Source: an uncultured Flavobacteriales bacterium
Lineage (GTDB): Bacteria; Bacteroidota; Bacteroidia; Flavobacteriales_D; Crocinitomicaceae
NCBI GenBank assembly: GCA_903945495.1
Contig: CAJAVU010000070.1
Coordinates: 41,681 to 105,680, forward strand
Length of the DNA: 64,000 nt
Reading direction: 5' to 3'
Positions 27,101 to 35,697 of the stretch are shown here, piece after piece. The number at the start of each line of letters is the position of its first letter. Positions within the stretch are counted from its first letter, which is position 1. The position numbers were made by a program, and so were the translations under genes. The notes under the pieces are model-generated. The model was not told the origin of the DNA. It saw only the letters and a list, made by a program, of their open reading frames with translations, and ran no database searches.

Positions 27101-29309
27101 ACTGGTATAAAGTACTCGCAATACCCAATCCAATGGTTCCGATATAGCCTATTGCACCAAACTCAGGAGTGATTACAAATTCTTCTGATTTTGAAAGTCC
27201 ATTTTGAAAAATGTTACCATTGTAACAAGAGTTTGTCAAGACAATAGGACATTTCCCCGCATTATTCCAATTTGCAGGTTCATCAATGTTTAATTCAAAA
27301 CCTGTAGTGGTTGGAGCGGCGTGGCCAAAAAAGGAAATTAACGAAACACCATCTTGAATGCGTGTCATGATGTCATTCAATTCAGAAGGTGGCATTGGGT
27401 CGTTGTTCACTTTGGCGTGAGTTGTAACATTTCCACCATAATTTTCATCTTCAATAATTCCTTCCATTGTACTCATGTAGCTTCCAAACAAATTTTGTTG
27501 GTTTGCATCCGTACCACCAACAAAATGTAATACCTGTTTTTGCCAGTCTTTTGTAGTGGAATTATATACTCCAGCTTGATCTTGATTTGCTTCAAAAGCT
27601 TGAATTTTTTCCAAATAATCCGCTAATTCTTGATTGTTTTTAGCAGCAACACGTCCAGTTGGAATCAGAGGTGTCCATTTTGTTGTCCCTGGTAAATTGG
27701 ATGTAATACAATTGTCACTTGATGGTTGGCCAAAAGAAGGAATTAATGAAAGCGCAAAGTTAGCTGGACTCGTTCTTGAACCTGGGCCAGTAACTGTAAT
27801 TCCCGAAACATTCGCTTCACGAATACCTTTTCCCATTAAAAATAATCCTACCGGCTTTTGACTAGCTACATCGTACATGTAATGCGAAAAACGTCGAATT
27901 CCATTGATGTGTTTTTCTATTCCTCCACCAAATTGTTGATATAATTCGTTGCAGTTAGCAAGAATGACATTGTAATTTCCGCCTGCAACAGAATTTCGGT
28001 AAGCAGCGTAATCGGCTGAAGCCGCTTGCAATGCTGGATTGTAAATCATTAACAAAGCTTTTTCAGGACTTAAATTGGCAAAGTTCGTAAAGTCGCCCGT
28101 GCCATTTACAGGAGTTAAAACACTAATATTTATAAATGTACTTTTCTCTTGGTAAATAACTGTTTGATCGTTACCACTTCCGCTATTTGGAATTAGTGTG
28201 CTATAATTTCCTCCATTCAATACCAAAGGAATTCTTCGTGGTGTATCACCTAAAACAAAAACCATTGGATCTACATAAGCAACACTGCCTAAGTCTAAAC
28301 GTATTTTACTTTCAAGCGTATTGTTTTTTACCTTGAACTTAGAAAAAGTTGCACCTGATAAACTAGGAATCTTCGGATAAACAAATGACCAATAATTTAA
28401 AGATTGGTAATCTGTTAATGCGCCTTGATCACCGAGAATCTGCACTTTGAAGTTGGAATTTCCTGAACTAGGCAATACTGAAACAGGGAATTGAGACTCC
28501 AACTGAACTGCTCTATATCCTGTAAAAATAGTGTCGGCTAATACAAAGTTTGAAGATCCGATGGTATGTTTTGAGTGGTGGTTTCCTGAACCACTGAAAC
28601 TAGCATTTGACACACCAACGCTTACGGCTTTGTATTTTACAAAAGGAGCATCAGATCCTTGATAGATTTGATTCAGTTGTGTAGAACTAAAATCCCAAAT
28701 GTATCCGTTTACGCCATTGATAGCGGTACTCCCCCAACCTTCACCAGAGGTGTAAAACGAGCTTGAAGCATCAGATGTTTTTTCGCCTTCATTGTAGGCA
28801 TTGAAATAGGATTGGAACGTTTCAGAAAGTATGAAATTTGAAGGAGTATAAGAGTTAAAATCTACATCTGTCTCATCAGTAAAACGTAAATTGGTGGTAG
28901 AATTATTCCATGTAAAGAAGTATTGAATAGTATCGTTGTAAAGGCTGAATTTTGGATTACCTACGTCTTGAGCAGATTCATAGAGCGTTGTATCTAGCCA
29001 ACCATCATTTTTCTCCGCATAGAACAAAATGTAATCACCGAAATCAAAACTTGAATCGCCACCATCTTCTATGTAAATCGGAATTTCTTGTTCTCGACCA
29101 AATAGCTGGATGTTTTCAGTTGAGAAACTGGTGAGTGGCACATTTGCAGCACTCAATGCCATATAATCTAATTTGTGAATTCCGGTCGAGTATACCTCAA
29201 ATGAATAATATTTTTGACCGTATTGAATCCACTCATTTCCATAAGTTTGAGCGTTTAAAGAACTGAAAAACGCTAAAGTGAATAGTAAAAGAGTGTAGAT
29301 TTTTTTCAT
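24144..29309 (-). CDS. porU2: Type IX secretion C25-family peptidase PorU2
   Basis: 1721 residues, far longer than PorU itself (about 1100-1300), matching the PorU2 type. Signal peptide to about residue 20 (FTLAFFSSLNAQ). The gingipain-like C25 domain has the catalytic His663 in SFFGHAAP and Cys695 in LTNSCYNGN, 32 residues apart as expected. Long beta-sandwich regions follow, then a C-terminal FlgD-like Ig domain with YPNPFSTSTRFVF and GVYLYRVKA. PorU removes the C-terminal sorting signal of type IX cargo and attaches the cargo to the cell surface; PorU2 is thought to be an alternative version. It follows porV2 with a single base between them. Confidence 0.9.
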   Translation of the reverse strand: MKKIYTLLLFTLAFFSSLNAQTYGNEWIQYGQKYYSFEVYSTGIHKLDYMALSAANVPLTSFSTENIQLFGREQEIPIYIEDGGDSSFDFGDYILFYAEKNDGWLDTTLYESAQDVGNPKFSLYNDTIQYFFTWNNSTTNLRFTDETDVDFNSYTPSNFILSETFQSYFNAYNEGEKTSDASSSFYTSGEGWGSTAINGVNGYIWDFSSTQLNQIYQGSDAPFVKYKAVSVGVSNASFSGSGNHHSKHTIGSSNFVLADTIFTGYRAVQLESQFPVSVLPSSGNSNFKVQILGDQGALTDYQSLNYWSFVYPKIPSLSGATFSKFKVKNNTLESKIRLDLGSVAYVDPMVFVLGDTPRRIPLVLNGGNYSTLIPNSGSGNDQTVIYQEKSTFINISVLTPVNGTGDFTNFANLSPEKALLMIYNPALQAASADYAAYRNSVAGGNYNVILANCNELYQQFGGGIEKHINGIRRFSHYMYDVASQKPVGLFLMGKGIREANVSGITVTGPGSRTSPANFALSLIPSFGQPSSDNCITSNLPGTTKWTPLIPTGRVAAKNNQELADYLEKIQAFEANQDQAGVYNSTTKDWQKQVLHFVGGTDANQQNLFGSYMSTMEGIIEDENYGGNVTTHAKVNNDPMPPSELNDIMTRIQDGVSLISFFGHAAPTTTGFELNIDEPANWNNAGKCPIVLTNSCYNGNIFQNGLSKSEEFVITPEFGAIGYIGTIGLGIASTLYQYSSELYRQFSLSDYGGTLGHQMKNAISTIEYPNANLLVESTCTQMTLNGDPMLKINWHTEPEIEITTQSLTFSPDQLDLTVDSIEINLEIKNLGRSITDTFQVEVTRNFPSSTVDSVYSFFIPELHYMHNLNFKVPMQPNIGIGINNFDVKVDLPTFINEQYDELNNNQISKTLFINVDGIQPVLPYEYAVVPYDSVTLKASTINPIADFNTYRFEIDTIDFEGAPSPFHRYAIISGFGGVKEINPSQWMLSSSNSSAPLLCTDSTVYFWRVAVEEPTPTWRESSFQYISGKTGWGQDHFFQFKNNDFDGVLYDRPTRHRFFGPNTKEISCDALSTTSIPGIYYNAYFIDGVLQEYALCQLTPAFYVAIIDPVTLKPWGTKYGAENPTHNFGNLNNEGANGCHGRVDYFFIFQQTDPNQVSSFENLVNNIVPNGYYILVYTPIATLYNLWDSQSPSLYTTFQTLGSDSIVPGRPNYPFAFFCKKGDPSTVVEEYAQVAGQNVHLEADLVGFDYIGQESSTMIGPSSNWGAVYWKQDSLETPNADTTQLYIRAFDINGAQQFVIDTLFTANDSIINLNTLVDATQYPFIQLGAYYKDSVGFTPAQIDRWHVLYSPLPEAAIDGSTAYTWLPSNDTLVEGESVQFAVDVKNIYTIPMDSLLIRYWVQDADQSIHPIAYARQDSLLVGETFRDTISFTTEGLSGINSFWMEVNPYVNGSLYVTDQPEQQHFNNLLQVPFYVDGDKINPILDVTFNGRHILNGDIIAPESEILISLKDENPYLIMDDISDTTLFGIYITDPDGVQTRIPFIDAQGNTIMQWIPADGQSKRFKIIFPSYFEKSGKYSMLVQGADRSGNLSGDLEYRVTFEVIHESMITYMMNYPNPFSTSTRFVFTLTGNDIPDEMIIQIMTVSGKVVREITEDQLGPIQIGRNISEYAWDGTDEFGDPLANGVYLYRVKAQINGEDIKHMESGADTHFKKEYGKMYIMR

Positions 29310-29310
29310 A

Positions 29311-30399
29311 TTATTTCATGTTTTTGGGTTTGTCAAGACTAAGCTTGATTGAAACGACATGTGAATATAAATTTCCAAAGTTTGTGAACGCATAATCAAC
29401 TTTAAACCCTTTAAATCCTAAGCCAACTCCAAGATTTGGTTGAACGGCCAATTTTTGACTGTCATCAAATTCTTTGATATATTGAAAATTTGAAACGCCA
29501 AAACGAAGTGCAAAATATTTTTTGAAACCAAATTCAACTCCTGCGTGCGGATCCATTGAAATGAGACCTGTTTTTATAAGCGTATTTCGTTTTCCATCCG
29601 TTGTTATATCCAAATCAATTTCTCCAGCGGCATAAATTCCTTTTTTTCCTAGGTCGAATTTTCCATGTCCCGCTAAGATGATTCTCGGAAGTGTTAACTC
29701 CAAACCATTTTGTGGTAATTCATTTCCAGTCAATATGAATGTTTCTTTCATTTCCTGATTTAAATTGAAAACCCAAGCGTTGAATGTCGAAGTGACATCT
29801 CTTACCATAAGACCCAATTTCCATCGATCTTTAATTTTGTATTGCAAACCACCATCAAGTCCAAACCCCCAAGAAGAAGCAAAATCTCCAACTTTTCGAT
29901 AGATAACTTTGAAATTACCACCAACACTTAGTCCTTCCATTTTTAATTTTCGGGCATAGGATAGAAGAAAGGCATAATCTGCCGCAGTAAAAGTTGTGAT
30001 TCTGTCATAATCAACCACCCCATTGTTGTCAATCAATTGTGTGGTATTTGGAATGTCGTCAACGGCAAATCGAATTAAAGAGAATGCCAATGTGCTTTTG
30101 TCATCGATTGAGTGAGAAAGGCCTAAATAATCATAATTAGAAATTCCACCGAAATAAGGCGAGTGCATTAATCCAATTTCTAACCATTTTTTTGAATTGG
30201 TTAAACCTGCTGGATTCCAATAGCCAGAGTAGACGTTGTCTGTCTGCGCCACAACTGCATTTCCAAGTCCCAAAGCATCTGCTCCAATACCGATTGACAA
30301 AAACTCATTTGAATATTTTGGAGCAATCGTAGATTCTTGAGAATGTGCGCTAAATAGGATAAAAGTGACGATGGCCGTTGAAATTGTTCTCACGTTCAT
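29311..30399 (-). CDS. porV2: PorV-like outer-membrane barrel protein PorV2
   Basis: 362 residues from ATG 30399, chosen because it gives a compact signal peptide (ISTAIVTFILFSAHSQ); an upstream ATG at 30426 is possible. The mature protein shows the PorV/FadL-like start FLSIGIGADALGLGNAVVAQ followed by GYWNPAGL, then alternating beta strands. PorV shuttles cargo from the translocon to the PorU sortase. The gene directly precedes porU2 (1-bp gap), so the pair is one functional module. The 139-bp spacer to the divergent pssA must hold its promoter; no clear -33/-7 pair was picked out. Confidence 0.87.
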   Translation of the reverse strand: MNVRTISTAIVTFILFSAHSQESTIAPKYSNEFLSIGIGADALGLGNAVVAQTDNVYSGYWNPAGLTNSKKWLEIGLMHSPYFGGISNYDYLGLSHSIDDKSTLAFSLIRFAVDDIPNTTQLIDNNGVVDYDRITTFTAADYAFLLSYARKLKMEGLSVGGNFKVIYRKVGDFASSWGFGLDGGLQYKIKDRWKLGLMVRDVTSTFNAWVFNLNQEMKETFILTGNELPQNGLELTLPRIILAGHGKFDLGKKGIYAAGEIDLDITTDGKRNTLIKTGLISMDPHAGVEFGFKKYFALRFGVSNFQYIKEFDDSQKLAVQPNLGVGLGFKGFKVDYAFTNFGNLYSHVVSIKLSLDKPKNMK

Positions 30400-30538
30400 G
30401 GGTTTTATAAAATGAAATTTAGACATAATAAACAGCATATTCACTAAAAAATTGTGTTCTTTGTAGGATTATCAAATAATGGTGTTGTAAAAATAAGTCA
30501 TTTAACTAAGATTACAAACCATAATTAATATTTACTCC

Positions 30539-31378
30539 ATGAGAATGTTTAATATACCAAATCTATTGACCGCAGCGAATTTAATGTGTGGTGTTTTGTC
30601 GATTATCTTAACATTTGCAGGTCGAATAGATTTAGCACCTTTTGCGATTTTCCTTGGTGGAATTTTTGACTTTTTTGACGGTTTCTTAGCTCGAAAATTA
30701 AAAGTGAGTGGTGAAATGGGGAAACAGCTGGATTCATTGGCTGATATGGTAACGTTTGGTCTTGCTCCAGGTTTTTTGATGATGGTAGTAATCATCGTTT
30801 CTATTTATATTGATGTGCCGTATGAAGCGACTAATTTTGCTTCACACGTACATTTTGAACTTCAGAATTGGATCAATGCGATTTTTTACAATGTTCCTAA
30901 TCAGATGGATGCTCCAATAAAATGGTTGCCATTGTTTGCGTTGGTGATCCCATTTTTCTCTATGTTTCGATTGGCAAAGTTTAATATTGATACGCGCCAA
31001 AGTGAGTCTTTCATTGGAGTGCCAACACCATTAAATACAATTTTCTTCACATTTTTTCCATTGATAATGTGGATGGAATTCGATACTTGGCGTTATGATG
31101 AAGGGATTTTTGCCTATTTATTCAATTCGTATTTTCTAGTTGGATTATGTGTGTTTATGAGTCTGTTACTCGTTTCTGAATTAAAGTTATTTTCGCTTAA
31201 ATTCAAACACTTCAAATGGAAAGGAAACGAAATACGATTTAGCTTTTTGTTAATAAGTATGATTTTAATTCCAACACTTCTTGTTTGGTCTATTCCATTA
31301 ATTGTATTTTTGCAATTGATTTTATCACTTGTCGATAATCTTTTATTTAAAAACAAACAACATGAAATTCAAAGCTGA
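30539..31378 (+). CDS. pssA: CDP-diacylglycerol-serine O-phosphatidyltransferase
   Basis: 279 residues with about seven membrane helices. The CDP-alcohol phosphatidyltransferase signature D-G-x2-A-R-x8-G-x3-D-x3-D is complete (DGFLARKLKV... to QLDSLAD, residues about 43-65). The start FNIPNLLTAANLMCG is typical of PssA. It makes phosphatidylserine, the precursor of phosphatidylethanolamine, in the inner membrane. The last 17 bases overlap purS. The partner decarboxylase is not in the window. Confidence 0.93.
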   Translation: MRMFNIPNLLTAANLMCGVLSIILTFAGRIDLAPFAIFLGGIFDFFDGFLARKLKVSGEMGKQLDSLADMVTFGLAPGFLMMVVIIVSIYIDVPYEATNFASHVHFELQNWINAIFYNVPNQMDAPIKWLPLFALVIPFFSMFRLAKFNIDTRQSESFIGVPTPLNTIFFTFFPLIMWMEFDTWRYDEGIFAYLFNSYFLVGLCVFMSLLLVSELKLFSLKFKHFKWKGNEIRFSFLLISMILIPTLLVWSIPLIVFLQLILSLVDNLLFKNKQHEIQS

Positions 31379-31613
31379 GATCGATGTAATGCCTTTGGAC
31401 GCTCTATTGGATCCGCAAGGTAAAGCAGTTACAAACAGTATGAAAAACATTGGACTTCCTGAAATTGACGGAGTTCGAATTGGAAGACACGTGCGTCTTT
31501 TTGTTGAAGCAGCAACACAAGAAGCAGCAGAAGAAAAAGTAGAAGAAGCATGTAAAAAATTGCTTTCTAATCAAATTATGGAAAGCTACGCGTATAGCGT
31601 AACAGAAGCTTAA
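31362..31613 (+). CDS. purS: Phosphoribosylformylglycinamidine synthase subunit PurS
   Basis: 83 residues from ATG 31362; MKFKAEIDVMPLDALLDPQGKAV matches family N-termini, so the longer frame inside pssA is not used. PurS bridges PurL and PurQ in the FGAM synthase complex of purine synthesis. Further family features are LPEIDGVRIGRHVRL and the C-terminal LLSNQIMESYAY. It overlaps the end of pssA by 17 bp and precedes an aldehyde dehydrogenase gene by 11 bp. purL and purQ are not visible. Confidence 0.9.
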   Translation: MKFKAEIDVMPLDALLDPQGKAVTNSMKNIGLPEIDGVRIGRHVRLFVEAATQEAAEEKVEEACKKLLSNQIMESYAYSVTEA

Positions 31614-31624
31614 ATCTTTTTCTC

Positions 31625-33175
31625 GTGACTGGAAAAAATAGTGTTGGATATAAATTGTCGGCGCTAGGAACGCGAACGTTTCAAACATTTAATCCGGTTG
31701 AGAATTCCTATAATGAAACGATTTTTGTTGAAGCAGTCTCTCAAGAAATTGAAGAGGCTGTTTTATTAGCGTCCAATGCTTTTGAAGAATTCAAAGGCAT
31801 TTCGCATTTTAAAAAAGCAGCATTTTTAAGTCGGATTGCAGAACTCTTAACAGAAAAAGAGGATGTTATCCTTCAACGATATATCCGTGAATCTGGTTTA
31901 AGCTACGAGCGTGGAAAAATTGAAATGAAGCGCACGATTTTTCAATTGACGAGCTTTAGTGAATTGGTAAAAGAAAATAATTGGCGAGAACTTTCAATTG
32001 ATTTAGCTGACGATTCAAGAATCCCACTCAAACCTGATCTTCGAAAAATGCTTTTTGGTATTGGTCCGGTGGTGGTGTTTGGAGCGAGTAATTTTCCCTT
32101 GGCATATTCCACAATTGGAGGAGATAGTGTTTCTGCCTTGGCTGCTGGTTGCCCTGTGATTGTGAAATCACATCCTTTGCATGCGGGAACAGGTGAGTTA
32201 GTTGCAAATTGTGTTTTACAAGCCGCAAAAGAAACCGAAATGCCCAACGGAATTTTTTCAAACTTGAATGCGGAAGGTTTTGAAGTTGGTGTGGCATTGG
32301 TCAATCATCCCCTTGTGAAAGCTGTTGGTTTTACGGGCAGTATTAAGGGTGGTAGAGCCTTGTTTGATATAGCGAATCAACGTCCAGAACCAATTCCTGT
32401 TTTTGCGGAAATGGGAAGCGTGAATCCAGTTGTGTTGCTACCAAAATCGTTAGAGCCGAAAGTCGATGAATGGTCAACTATGTACGCTGATTCAATTTCT
32501 GCAAGTTGTGGTCAGTTTTGTACGAATCCAGGTTTATTATTTTGCGTGAAATCGAATGCAAGCGATGAGTTTGTTGAGCAGTTGACCAAAAAACTACTTC
32601 AAAAAGATGCTCAAACAATGCTTCATCCGTCTATTCATTCTAGTTTCGAAAGGTTGAAAACGGAACGCTTGGAAGATGAAGCTGTTCGTTATTTTGAGAA
32701 GGAAGGAGAATTGGATTGTAATGTAGGTCGACAAACAATTGCGCTAGTTTCTGGAAAACACTATCAAAATAATCCGAACTTAGAAGAGGAGGTATTTGGT
32801 CCCTTTAGTTTAGTGGTTGAATGTGAGTCTGTGAATGAAATCATTGCATGTTTAAAGAAGTTGAATGGACAATTAACGGCCTCTGTTTTAGGTAAAGTTG
32901 ATGAGGTGAATGAGCATTTGGATGTAGTAAAAGTACTTCAAAACAAAGTTGGTCGAATTGTTTTTAATGGTGTTCCAACTGGTGTAGAAGTTTGCCCTTC
33001 GATGCATCATGGCGGTCCATATCCAGCTTCAACAGATGCACGTTTCACAGCTGTTGGAATCGATTCAATTAAACGTTTCGCTCGACCAATTGCGTTTCAA
33101 AATTGCCCAGACGAATTATTGCCAGGCGAATTAAAGCATTCAAACCCTTTGAATTTGGTAAGAAGAGAGAAATAA
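31625..33175 (+). CDS. Aldehyde dehydrogenase (NADP-dependent, 2-oxoglutarate semialdehyde type), GTG start
   Basis: 516 residues. The family is that of 2,5-dioxovalerate/ketoglutaric semialdehyde dehydrogenases: FGASNFPLAYSTIGGDSVSALAAGCPV, cofactor-side FTGSIKGGRALFD, catalytic Glu in PVFAEMGSVNP, and the catalytic Cys in the SASCGQFCTNPG region. It oxidises an aldehyde to its acid with NAD(P); the physiological substrate cannot be read from the sequence. The only reasonable start is GTG at 31625, 11 bp after purS. No sugar-acid degradation genes are adjacent, so a detoxifying role is also possible. Confidence 0.88.
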   Translation: MTGKNSVGYKLSALGTRTFQTFNPVENSYNETIFVEAVSQEIEEAVLLASNAFEEFKGISHFKKAAFLSRIAELLTEKEDVILQRYIRESGLSYERGKIEMKRTIFQLTSFSELVKENNWRELSIDLADDSRIPLKPDLRKMLFGIGPVVVFGASNFPLAYSTIGGDSVSALAAGCPVIVKSHPLHAGTGELVANCVLQAAKETEMPNGIFSNLNAEGFEVGVALVNHPLVKAVGFTGSIKGGRALFDIANQRPEPIPVFAEMGSVNPVVLLPKSLEPKVDEWSTMYADSISASCGQFCTNPGLLFCVKSNASDEFVEQLTKKLLQKDAQTMLHPSIHSSFERLKTERLEDEAVRYFEKEGELDCNVGRQTIALVSGKHYQNNPNLEEEVFGPFSLVVECESVNEIIACLKKLNGQLTASVLGKVDEVNEHLDVVKVLQNKVGRIVFNGVPTGVEVCPSMHHGGPYPASTDARFTAVGIDSIKRFARPIAFQNCPDELLPGELKHSNPLNLVRREK

Positions 33176-33250
33176 AGCTCTCAACATCCTTTTCTTGATA
33201 AAAAAACATAAAAAGGAGTAGAACAATTTTTTACACTGCAAATCTATTAA

Positions 33251-33258
33251 TACATTTG
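33251..33258 (+). promoter_or_regulatory. -7 element for the coiled-coil protein gene
   Basis: TACATTTG fits TAnnTTTG and lies 21 nt upstream of the ATG at 33280. Its position rules out an upstream in-frame TTG at 33256 as the start. Confidence 0.6.
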
Positions 33259-33279
33259 TTCACATTAAATAAAGAAATT

Positions 33280-34257
33280 ATGTCTGAATTGAACGAAGCC
33301 ACAGCGAAAAAAAGCAACGGTGTTTTTATTGGAATTATTTTATTGTTATTGGTCGGGATAGGTGTTATGGCGGTCATGTATTCTAAAAAGAATGGTGAAT
33401 TGAATGATTGCATGAATGACAATCTTGAATTGAAGCAACAAATGGACGACATGAACAAGATGATGGCTCCATATATTGGTGAAGATGCAACTGATAATTT
33501 GCTGAAAGACTTTAAAAACATGGTTGATGATTATGACAAAATCATGAAAGAAGGTCGTGAAGAAGATCAAGAAGCAATGAAAGAGCAACAGGTTAAAATT
33601 CAAGGCTTGATTGAAGAGTTAGAAACAGCTAAACGCAGTGGAAACGTTAAAGCATCTTTAATTGCTAAATTGAATCGTGAAAATGAAACATTGCGCACAA
33701 TCATGAAAGGCTATGTGAAGCAAATTGATGAATTGAATACGAAAAATTTACAATTGACGTCTGATTTGGACCAAACAACAACTCAATTGAATTCAACAAC
33801 TGTTGAGCGAGATACGTATAAGCAAGATGCCGAAGCAAAAGGTGAACAAGTGAAAAAAGGATCTCGTTTACAAGCATATGCATTTAGTTCTGTTGGTTTA
33901 CGAATGAAATTAAATAACATGACTGAGGAATCGAATAAGGCTAAATCAGTTGTTCAAATCAAATCAAGCTTTACGATTTCTGAAAATCCAATCACAACTG
34001 CAGGAAAGAAAACTGTTTATATGCAAGTGATTAATCCGGATGGTAAAACATTACAATCGCGTTCAAGTAATACTGTTCAAACTGAAGCTGGTAATATTGC
34101 GTTTTCAGATAAAAAAGACATTGATTACAACAATGAGCGAATTGATTTGTCTATCTATTACGATTTGAAAGGTGAAGAAGCTATTAAAGGGAATTATAAA
34201 GTGAAAATCTATTGTGACGGTAATCTTATCGGAACTGATAGCTTCACATTAAAATAA
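33280..34257 (+). CDS. Membrane-anchored coiled-coil protein, function unknown
   Basis: 325 residues: a short cytoplasmic start, one membrane helix (GVFIGIILLLLVGIGVMAVMY, about 13-33), then a long coiled coil to about residue 205 (KNGELNDCMNDNLELKQQMDDM..., QIDELNTKNLQLTSDLDQTT). A C-terminal beta-rich domain of about 120 residues ends IYCDGNLIGTDSFTLK. The coiled coil and the last domain are predicted to be periplasmic. No family with known function is recognised. It has its own promoter element and is followed by an RRM-protein gene on the same strand. Confidence 0.78.
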   Translation: MSELNEATAKKSNGVFIGIILLLLVGIGVMAVMYSKKNGELNDCMNDNLELKQQMDDMNKMMAPYIGEDATDNLLKDFKNMVDDYDKIMKEGREEDQEAMKEQQVKIQGLIEELETAKRSGNVKASLIAKLNRENETLRTIMKGYVKQIDELNTKNLQLTSDLDQTTTQLNSTTVERDTYKQDAEAKGEQVKKGSRLQAYAFSSVGLRMKLNNMTEESNKAKSVVQIKSSFTISENPITTAGKKTVYMQVINPDGKTLQSRSSNTVQTEAGNIAFSDKKDIDYNNERIDLSIYYDLKGEEAIKGNYKVKIYCDGNLIGTDSFTLK

Positions 34258-34290
34258 ACAAGCGTGAGTAAACTCACAAATTTAGGTTAG

Positions 34291-34701
34291 ATGGTAAATA
34301 TATTTATAGCAAATCTTGATTGGGAAATCACCTCAGAAGATTTAAAAACGACATTTTCAGCGTTTGGTCCAGTGACATACGCACATGTTGTGTATGAAAA
34401 AGACACGAAACGTTCAAAAGGTTTTGGTTACGTTGAAATGGAGGAAACGGATCATGCAATTAATGCAATCAACGCATTAAATGGTATGGAGGTAAATGGA
34501 AGAAAGCTTGATGTGAAAATCGCTTCTCCAAAAGGAAATCGTCCGATTAAAAAAGTTGAGGAAGAAAAGAAACCTTTTCAGAAAAAACCTTTCAATAAGG
34601 ATAACCGATTTGAAAACAGAAGTTCAAACTATCAACGTAAAGATGATACGCGTCCGTCAAGTACAGAAGGACGCAGACCTCGTCGTACGGATGATAAATA
34701 A
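34291..34701 (+). CDS. RRM-type RNA-binding protein
   Basis: 136 residues. One RNA recognition motif fills residues 1-80: RNP2 is IFIANL (4-9) and RNP1 is KGFGYVEM, with the usual aromatic positions. The tail (about 85-136) is basic and low in complexity (KKPFQKKPFNK, GRRPRRTDDK), typical of Bacteroidota RNA-binding proteins. These single-RRM proteins bind A/U-rich RNA and are thought to act as global regulators or chaperones where Hfq is absent. It precedes the enoyl-CoA hydratase-like gene by 8 bp, so the two are probably co-transcribed. Confidence 0.9.
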   Translation: MVNIFIANLDWEITSEDLKTTFSAFGPVTYAHVVYEKDTKRSKGFGYVEMEETDHAINAINALNGMEVNGRKLDVKIASPKGNRPIKKVEEEKKPFQKKPFNKDNRFENRSSNYQRKDDTRPSSTEGRRPRRTDDK

Positions 34702-34709
34702 TTAATAAA

Positions 34710-35483
34710 ATGTCAGAAGCAATCAATCAAGGTTTTGTAGAATACAAAATTGATGAGAAGGGAATTGGAACGATCGAATTTGGTCATCCAATGAGTAATT
34801 CTCTTCCTGGTAAAATTCTTCAAAAATTAGCAGATACAATTACAGAACTTGGAAACAATTCAGAAGTTAAAGTAATCGTATTAAAATCATCTGGTGAAAA
34901 AGCATTTTGCGCTGGAGCTAGTTTTGATGAATTGATTTCTATCAAGGATTTGGAAACTGGATTAGCATTTTTCTCTGGTTTTGCGAAAGTAATTAATGCA
35001 TGTCGCAAAGCACCAAAATTCATTATAGGACGCTTACAAGGTAAAGCTGTTGGTGGTGGAGTAGGAGTTGCGTCTTCAGTTGATTATTGTTTAGCAACGA
35101 TTAAAGCAGATGTGAAATTGTCAGAATTGGCAGTTGGAATCGGGCCTTTTGTTGTTGGACCAGCAGTAGAACGCAAAATTGGACTTTCAGCAATGAGTGA
35201 ATTGGCAATCAACGCAACAGAATGGCGTTCGGCTGATTGGGCAAAGAGAAAAGGTCTTTACACAGACGTTTTTGAAACGGAAGAAGAAATGGATGCGGAG
35301 ATTAAGCGCTTAGCAGAGCGTTTAGCTGCTTCAAACCCTGAAGCAATGTCAATGTTGAAAACGGTGTTTTGGCAAGGAACGGAGCATTGGGATGAATTGT
35401 TAGTTGAACGAGCGGGGATGAGTGGTAAACTTGTTTTGAGCGATTTCACTGTAAATGCAATTAACGCATTTAAGAAAAATTAA
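34710..35483 (+). CDS. Enoyl-CoA hydratase/isomerase-family protein lacking one catalytic Glu
   Basis: 257 residues, a crotonase fold. The oxyanion-hole segment is CAGASFDELISI and the second one VGGGVGVASSVDY. Where hydratases have the first catalytic Glu (GGGCE), this protein reads GGGVG. The second position may be the Glu in KLSELAVGIGP. One acidic residue usually points to isomerase, hydrolase or lyase activity in this superfamily instead of hydration. The substrate is unknown. It follows the RRM gene closely and ends at an intrinsic terminator. Confidence 0.85.
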   Translation: MSEAINQGFVEYKIDEKGIGTIEFGHPMSNSLPGKILQKLADTITELGNNSEVKVIVLKSSGEKAFCAGASFDELISIKDLETGLAFFSGFAKVINACRKAPKFIIGRLQGKAVGGGVGVASSVDYCLATIKADVKLSELAVGIGPFVVGPAVERKIGLSAMSELAINATEWRSADWAKRKGLYTDVFETEEEMDAEIKRLAERLAASNPEAMSMLKTVFWQGTEHWDELLVERAGMSGKLVLSDFTVNAINAFKKN

Positions 35484-35506
35484 AAAAATATAACGAAATA
35501 AAGAAA

Positions 35507-35537
35507 GGACCGTTGGAAATTAATCCAGCGGTTTTTT
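35507..35537 (+). terminator. Intrinsic terminator after the enoyl-CoA hydratase-like gene
   Basis: ACCGTTGG pairs with CCAGCGGT (one wobble) around an 8-nt loop, followed by a T-run. Confidence 0.85.
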
Positions 35538-35620
35538 GTTTGAAAAGGATGCGAAATGAAGTGAAATTCTTTCTAAATCTGAGATTCAAAGCAAATGAAT
35601 AATTCTTTTTTTAAAATTCG

Positions 35621-35651
35621 TTTGTTAATAAAAATAGAAATCATATCTTTG
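35621..35651 (+). promoter_or_regulatory. Promoter of the rplM cluster
   Basis: TTTG (35621-35624) and TATCTTTG (35644-35651) are 19 nt apart, a textbook Bacteroidota promoter. Transcription would start near 35657, leaving a leader of about 40 nt before the GTG start of rplM. Confidence 0.8.
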
Positions 35652-35697
35652 CACCCCCATTTTAGGGATATTGTCTTATATTAATAAATGTAAAATT

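Noticed and set aside
35671..35697. Upstream TTG start for rplM
   Set aside because: L13 proteins of this group start at MDTLSY, which corresponds to the GTG at 35698.
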